Positions 59,413 through 64,000 of a DNA stretch of 64,000 nt are shown here, one piece after another. Numbering within the stretch: the first letter of the stretch is position 1; each line of letters opens with the position of its first letter. Source of the DNA: a bacterium (GTDB taxonomy: Bacteria; Krumholzibacteriota; Krumholzibacteriia; LZORAL124-64-63). The DNA is taken from contig JAAEOA010000358.1 of the NCBI GenBank assembly GCA_024223715.1, forward strand, positions 1 to 64,000, written 5' to 3'. The notes under the pieces are model-generated. The model made no database searches. It was given only the letters and a program-made list of their open reading frames with translations, and was not told where the DNA came from. Made by a program: the position numbers and the translations under genes.

Positions 59413-60465
59413 TTATTCTCCCCTGTTTTTCCGGCGTTCGATGGCCCAGTCCACTTCTCGGGCCAACCCTTCACCAAAGGTCAGACTCGGTTTATAGCCA
59501 ATGGTTTTTTCCACATGGGTGCGCTCGGCGAAAGTATCTTTCACATCACCCAGAGCCACGGGGTGATACTCAACCTGAGGATCTAATTCGGGCAGGCGGT
59601 CTTTGAGAATTTCAGTCAACTGATTGAGGCAATCGCTGAAGGCCATACGACTGCCACCACCGGTATTAAAAACTTCCCAGGTTTCATCGCAGGAAACAGC
59701 CAGCAGGTTGGATTTTACGGCATCGCCGACATAGGTGAAGTCACGGGTCTGAGAGCCGTCGCCATAAACGCTGAAAGCTTCTCCATCGAGAGCTTTTTCG
59801 ATAAAAATACGGAAGGCCATGTCAGGCCGCTGGCGAGGGCCAAAGACCGTGAAATAGCGCAAGCTGCTGGTGGGCACGCCAAAGTTCATTGAATACAAAA
59901 CGCACAAATGTTCGGCTGCCATTTTTGTCACTCCATAAGGAGAACGAGGCTGAGGCAAAGCCTTTTCCGTCACTGGCAGCTCAGGCTGGTCGCCATAAAC
60001 AGAACTGCTGCTCGAATACACAAAACGCACCAGCGAGTCTTTCACATTGTCGTGCTTGCAGGCTTCCAGCAGTTGTTGAGAGGCCATGACATTGCGACTG
60101 AGGTATTCGCTGAAATATTCGCCCCAGCTGGCTCGAACGCCGGCCTGGGCAGCCAGGTGAAAACAGGCAACCTTGCCAGTCAATAACTCAACCAGATCCA
60201 AATCCAGAAGTTCATTTTCGAGAAAGGTGAAGTTCTCGTTATTGACAAATCCGGACAGATTTTCCCTCTTCAAACTCACGTCGTAATAATCGGTCAGGCA
60301 ATCCACTCCGGTGACTTTACAGCCCAGCTCCAGAAGAGCTTCACTGATGGTGCTGCCAATAAAACCAGCGCACCCGGTCACGACAACTTCTGCCCCGGGG
60401 CACAAAACTTTGGTCACCCGTTCAGGCAATTCCGAGATAATTTCCTGCAGTTCGATGCTATTCAT
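59413..60465 (-). CDS. NAD-dependent epimerase, UDP-glucuronate 4-epimerase-like
   Basis: 350 residues from the ATG at 60465, with GGAGG 6 nt upstream. The NAD loop G-x2-G-x2-G is at 31-37 (TGCAGFIGS). SSSSSVYG and Tyr177-x3-Lys181 (YGVTK) form the catalytic set. DYYDVSLKREN and LAAQAGVRASWG resemble UDP-glucuronate 4-epimerases more than GalE. A UDP-uronic acid would be made by the dehydrogenase at 9517-10797. Residues 1-24 are an extra N-terminal stretch. It overlaps the end of the DUF2723 gene by 8 nt. Confidence 0.9.
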   Translation of the reverse strand: MNSIELQEIISELPERVTKVLCPGAEVVVTGCAGFIGSTISEALLELGCKVTGVDCLTDYYDVSLKRENLSGFVNNENFTFLENELLDLDLVELLTGKVACFHLAAQAGVRASWGEYFSEYLSRNVMASQQLLEACKHDNVKDSLVRFVYSSSSSVYGDQPELPVTEKALPQPRSPYGVTKMAAEHLCVLYSMNFGVPTSSLRYFTVFGPRQRPDMAFRIFIEKALDGEAFSVYGDGSQTRDFTYVGDAVKSNLLAVSCDETWEVFNTGGGSRMAFSDCLNQLTEILKDRLPELDPQVEYHPVALGDVKDTFAERTHVEKTIGYKPSLTFGEGLAREVDWAIERRKNRGE

Positions 60466-63211
60466 TACGCCCTCCTACGGCATCTCGAATTCTTTCCTGT
60501 TCCGATGGTTGGTTTTTGCGGCGGTCGCGCATTTCAATCAAACCCTGATCCATCGCCCGGTCACGTTGGCCGGACTGTGCCTGCCAGGCATCAGCAACAT
60601 TGGCAGCATCCATTATCTTTCCCATATTCTGATACAAAGCAAATTTGACCTGGTAATAGAACAACCGATCCGGATCGTTAAAAATACTTTCATCGAGCCA
60701 GCCCATGGCCAGGGAGGTCACTCCCCCACGAACCATGCTGCTGAGGGCTGCGAAGACAGCCTGCTCTTCGACAGCAATAGGCACATTACCATGAATGGAA
60801 GTCAGGAATGCTTTGGCTTCAGTGTCCCGATAAGCCTGCACCAGCAAGGTTGGATACAGGTCCAGAGTTTGTGCGTTCCATGGTGAAATTTCCAGGCAGG
60901 CTTCGCAGGCTACCAAGGCCCGGTTCAGGTTGTGGGCATAGGCCACGGAATCACTTTCGGCGATTCGACTGGCCTTCAGGTAAAATTCAATGGCGGCACG
61001 ATTTAAAGCGGCGGGATAATTTCCAAAAAGATGATCGGCATTCACCCCACGGTACACATCGGATCGTGATTGACCCAACATATCCTTCAGAGATGTCATA
61101 TCTTCCTGACTGAGAGTATTGCCGGTTTTCCCCAGAACAATTTCACCTTTGTCGGTGACGATCCCGCGTTTGGCGTTAAAATGGTCGTGCCTTTCGAGGC
61201 TGTCGCCATCCATCAGAGCGTCCATTTTGTAAACACCAAGCATGTTGCTCAATACTTTTTCCGGATCAGTGATGGGGTCGCCCGATGGTGATTGTTTATC
61301 CAGCAGGCGGTAAGCCATGCCCTCCATCTGCAGCTTTCCAAAATACCGAATCATGTTATCCGAAGGAATGGTCACCGCAAAAAATACCGGTCTTTTGGCA
61401 TCTTTGTAATTGGTGGTGATGATATCGTGCACCACAAAATCCTTGATCATGATGATCGTTTCCTGACCGGTATTCGGATCGGTATAACGCCGGTGTTTCA
61501 GATTGTCTATCTCATCATTGGATTTGCTTATGACTAAAGGCGGGTCAGAATTTTTTAACTGCTTCACATACCAGGGAAGATTGACCAGAGAAAGATTTAC
61601 AACCGTCACATCGGTACGGAATTTCTCCACCGCCTGCAGGTACCAGATGGGGAAAGTATCGTTATCGCCATTGGTGAAAATGATGGCATTTTCATCCAGG
61701 CCTGCCAGAATATTCCAGGCGTACTCGTAGGAAATTCTGTTTTCCGACCGGTCGTGCTGGAAATATTTTTGTTCAATGGGATTGGCCTGTAAAAGAGCAA
61801 TAAAGATGAGCACAATAGCTGTGACTTTACTCATGCTGGTGAAAGGTACCTGAGTAATACCTGTGCGCCATTTCTGGCCAAGTTTCTGCAATGCGATAGC
61901 GCTTTTTCCTTCAGCACCCACCGCAAACCGCACCAGACTCGAAGCACCCAAACCAATAAAAATGGCAAAGAACAGGAAGGCTGCGAAATAGAAATAATCT
62001 CTTTCACGAACTTCGTGGTCTGAGAAGTTAAGCAGGAAAGTGAGAATTTCACCGTTGATCAGGTAGTTGACCACCGGAAGAAGAATCAGGGGCATTAAGC
62101 GACGGAAACCCTGAACCAGCCCAATGACTGCCAGCAGGAAGGGCCCCAGAACGGTAGAGGCAATGGCCAGAGTGCTTCCTTTGCTACCAAGGAAATAGAA
62201 TTGGTTCAACAGGTAATCGTAATAGTATTGAAACTGAAAACCGTAAGATGCTTTACGCACACCATCCTGAAGCTTGGGATATTGTTCGCGGCGCAAAACC
62301 GACAAAAGAGTTTCGAAGTTTTCAGGATCTGTCTGGTTAATGAAAGGTTCAGGATTGGCCCCGGCACGAATCATCATCATCAGGTGAACGGTCAAGCCAA
62401 TGAAAAACAAAGAGCTTCCCATGAGCACAAATTTTCGGTTTTGAAAGGTGCGCAACAGCACCAGAGCAAAATAAACCAGCAAAGCCCCAACAATAGTGGC
62501 GTTGTTTCTGATCATGGTTGAGCCCATAAAAATCAATAGGCCGGAGCTCATTAGCAGCAAGTCAAAAAGAGGCAGTTCCCGTTTTGAGGAAAAAATAATG
62601 AGAATAAAAATACCAGGGTAAACCAACAGGGTTCCAAGGTGAAAACCCACTCCCAGGCCCAAAAGATAAATGATTAGCAAGAGAAGCCTGTTGCTGCCGC
62701 TTTCATCTCGGTAGTCGTACCATTTAAGAGCCAACCAGGTTAGCGTTGCCAGCATAAAAGCCGACAGCCCATACACCTCCGCTTCAATTGCGTTATTCCA
62801 GAACGTTTCACTGAAAGCCAGGAACAAGGCTCCGACAATACCACCAATATGGGCTGACCAACGGGCATCCGGATGCATGCGCCTGCCCAGCTCCCAAATA
62901 ACCAGATAGATCATCATAACGGCCAGGGCACTAAATAAGGCAGACATGAAGTTTATGGCCCAGGCTGTTCTCAGAGCGGGTTCACTAATGTCAGAATTTC
63001 CGAGCAGAATATCGAAAACACGCCCTACCAGGACATACAACGGTGTGCCCGGTTGATGAGGAACACCCACAATATGGCTGGTGGTAATAAATTCACCACA
63101 ATCCCAGAAATCTGTCGTCGGGCCCAGAGTCATGAGGTAAACCACAAGAGTCAGAACAAAAACACCCGCTGCCACCAGGTTCTGGGGCCTGAGATACCAT
63201 TTCTCGGTCAA
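60458..63211 (-). CDS. DUF2723 membrane protein (TMEM260/GT-C-like) with C-terminal repeat region
   Basis: 917 residues. The start is a TTG at 63211 with AGGTG 7 nt upstream. The N-terminal part has the DUF2723 pattern LGPTTDFWDCGEFITTS and HQPGTPLYVLVGR. About eleven membrane helices reach residue 480. The soluble rest includes IFTNGDNDTFPIWYLQAV and a helical, TPR-like tail. Human TMEM260, of the same family, is an O-mannosyltransferase, so a protein O-glycosylation or glycan transfer role is possible. The genes next to it make polyprenyl sugars. Confidence 0.88.
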   Translation of the reverse strand: MTEKWYLRPQNLVAAGVFVLTLVVYLMTLGPTTDFWDCGEFITTSHIVGVPHQPGTPLYVLVGRVFDILLGNSDISEPALRTAWAINFMSALFSALAVMMIYLVIWELGRRMHPDARWSAHIGGIVGALFLAFSETFWNNAIEAEVYGLSAFMLATLTWLALKWYDYRDESGSNRLLLLIIYLLGLGVGFHLGTLLVYPGIFILIIFSSKRELPLFDLLLMSSGLLIFMGSTMIRNNATIVGALLVYFALVLLRTFQNRKFVLMGSSLFFIGLTVHLMMMIRAGANPEPFINQTDPENFETLLSVLRREQYPKLQDGVRKASYGFQFQYYYDYLLNQFYFLGSKGSTLAIASTVLGPFLLAVIGLVQGFRRLMPLILLPVVNYLINGEILTFLLNFSDHEVRERDYFYFAAFLFFAIFIGLGASSLVRFAVGAEGKSAIALQKLGQKWRTGITQVPFTSMSKVTAIVLIFIALLQANPIEQKYFQHDRSENRISYEYAWNILAGLDENAIIFTNGDNDTFPIWYLQAVEKFRTDVTVVNLSLVNLPWYVKQLKNSDPPLVISKSNDEIDNLKHRRYTDPNTGQETIIMIKDFVVHDIITTNYKDAKRPVFFAVTIPSDNMIRYFGKLQMEGMAYRLLDKQSPSGDPITDPEKVLSNMLGVYKMDALMDGDSLERHDHFNAKRGIVTDKGEIVLGKTGNTLSQEDMTSLKDMLGQSRSDVYRGVNADHLFGNYPAALNRAAIEFYLKASRIAESDSVAYAHNLNRALVACEACLEISPWNAQTLDLYPTLLVQAYRDTEAKAFLTSIHGNVPIAVEEQAVFAALSSMVRGGVTSLAMGWLDESIFNDPDRLFYYQVKFALYQNMGKIMDAANVADAWQAQSGQRDRAMDQGLIEMRDRRKNQPSEQERIRDAVGGRNE

Positions 63212-63322
63212 AACAACACCTTTTCCGGTTAAAAAGATTTGCTGCAGAAAAAAACGTATTTTACCTGCAACAATTTAACACACCAAAAAGCAGGCAACAA
63301 CAGCCCACTGTTCAAGTTCCCA

Positions 63323-64000
63323 TCATTTTCCTGAATCGTCAGATCCGGCCCTGGAGCGATTGCGTTGTCCTGCCAAAAGCAAAACACCACCCAAAAGGCT
63401 GAAAATCACCTGAATGAGGTAAGCCACATCCTCCATGGCCACTACTTCAGAAGTGGCCAATCCACTGAAAACCAATAACTGAGCTGAGACCGACTCCCGT
63501 AACCCAATGCCATTAATGGTTATGGGCAGAATCAAACTCAGGGCAATCATCGGCACCAAGACCATCAACTGAACCATCTGTTCCCAACCAAGAGCCAAGC
63601 CCAAACCCAAGGCCACAATAATATGGGTGGCAATGCGCAGAAATTGGATCCCAACGCTGAAAAGGAAAATCATATTCAACCATTTCACCCTGGGGCGAAA
63701 TTGAACCAGTTCAGAGCTGACATCATGAAGCCACCGGCCAGGTTTGACCCAGCCTCGCCCATTAAAAAACTCCGGAACCATTTGCCCCAGCCGGTTGGAC
63801 AGGAGAATGGCCAGCAAAGCGACCAGAGCCACTGTTGCCGGAATAAGTAACAAAGCTGCTTTTGGCAGGGCAATACCCTGCATTGATGCCAAAACCAGAA
63901 AAACGACAGCCAAGCTGGTTAAAGCCGTCAACCCTATCAGTCGATCCAGAAAAGTGCTGCAAAATACGCCCAGAGCCCGGTTTTCCTTGCGACCCAGGTC
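63323..64000 (-). CDS. lysylphosphatidylglycerol-synthase-type membrane protein (AglD/UPF0104), 5' end cut by window
   Basis: The frame is open to the right edge (about 225 residues visible); the sequence DRLIGLTAL near the edge is the usual family motif and shows that the gene starts beyond the window. Several membrane helices follow, with PITINGIGLRESVSAQLLVFSG, typical of the flippase-like domain. The C-terminus is short and basic (GQRNRSRAGSDDSGK). Such proteins occur beside glycosyltransferases and are thought to handle lipid-linked substrates. The gap to the DUF2723 gene is 111 nt and holds nothing recognised. Confidence 0.8.
   Translation of the reverse strand, partial: DLGRKENRALGVFCSTFLDRLIGLTALTSLAVVFLVLASMQGIALPKAALLLIPATVALVALLAILLSNRLGQMVPEFFNGRGWVKPGRWLHDVSSELVQFRPRVKWLNMIFLFSVGIQFLRIATHIIVALGLGLALGWEQMVQLMVLVPMIALSLILPITINGIGLRESVSAQLLVFSGLATSEVVAMEDVAYLIQVIFSLLGGVLLLAGQRNRSRAGSDDSGK

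Overview
The window looks like a chromosomal piece of a diderm (Gram-negative type) bacterium. The evidence is a Wza/SLBB-type polysaccharide export protein, Wzx- and Wzy-like proteins, a MurE carrying the meso-diaminopimelate motif DNPR, and a full FtsQ/FtsL/FtsA/FtsZ division set. An exported beta-propeller protein with a YPNP-type C-terminal module, together with DUF2723 and YfhO membrane proteins, is typical of the FCB superphylum and neighbouring candidate phyla. That placement is inference; no rRNA gene is present to test it. No tRNA, rRNA, CRISPR array, insertion sequence or phage gene was seen.

Layout. (1) 1-10.8 kb is a surface-polysaccharide locus. On + it has the end of a Wzy-like polymerase, a methyltransferase, a small phosphoglycosyl transferase and an aldo/keto reductase. 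On - it has a nucleotide-sugar dehydrogenase, a six-SLBB export protein, a fused E1 alpha/beta thiamine-diphosphate enzyme and a GT4. (2) 10.8-20.1 kb (-) is the translation/RNA operon rimP-nusA-ylxQ-infB-(rbfA::nrnA)-truB-ribF. It has a good sigma70 promoter, a leader hairpin, and an unusual in-frame RbfA-NrnA fusion. (3) 20.3-24.8 kb holds recG (-), zinc-type rpmB (+), an exported TPR-parvulin fusion (-) and a single-domain response regulator (+). (4) 24.8-42.2 kb (-) is the division and cell-wall (dcw) cluster: mraZ, a STAS-domain gene, rsmH, ftsL-like, ftsI with two PASTA domains, murE, murF, murD, ftsW, murC, ftsQ, ftsA, ftsZ and a coupled TPR gene. mraY and murG, normally inside such clusters, are absent. 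(5) 42.2-42.65 kb is a divergent control region with a strong mraZ promoter, GTGGAGG repeats placed like MraZ boxes, a perfect DnaA box and an extended -10 promoter for a DUF2007/zinc-ribbon gene. (6) 43-64 kb (-) has a serine-hydrolase lipoprotein, then a tightly packed operon of at least 20 kb for glycan or glycoprotein assembly: a flippase-like protein running off the edge, DUF2723, a UDP-glucuronate-epimerase-like enzyme, three GT2 enzymes, YfhO, a GT2-membrane-pseudo-PGT fusion, the propeller protein, a short WbpM/CapD-like dehydratase, a DegT aminotransferase, a FemAB/GNAT-like transferase and a Wzx-like flippase.

How it fits together. Regions 1 and 6 supply activated sugars (dehydrogenase, epimerase, dehydratase plus aminotransferase), polyprenol-linked sugar assembly (PGT, GT2, GT4, dolichol-phosphate-mannose-like enzymes), flipping, polymerisation and export. 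Region 4 builds the septum and peptidoglycan precursors. The most unusual items are the RbfA-NrnA fusion, the GT2-pseudo-PGT fusion, the TPR-parvulin protein, the dcw cluster without mraY/murG but with a STAS gene, and several precise dyads in promoter regions. No wholly new multi-gene system could be shown from sequence alone.
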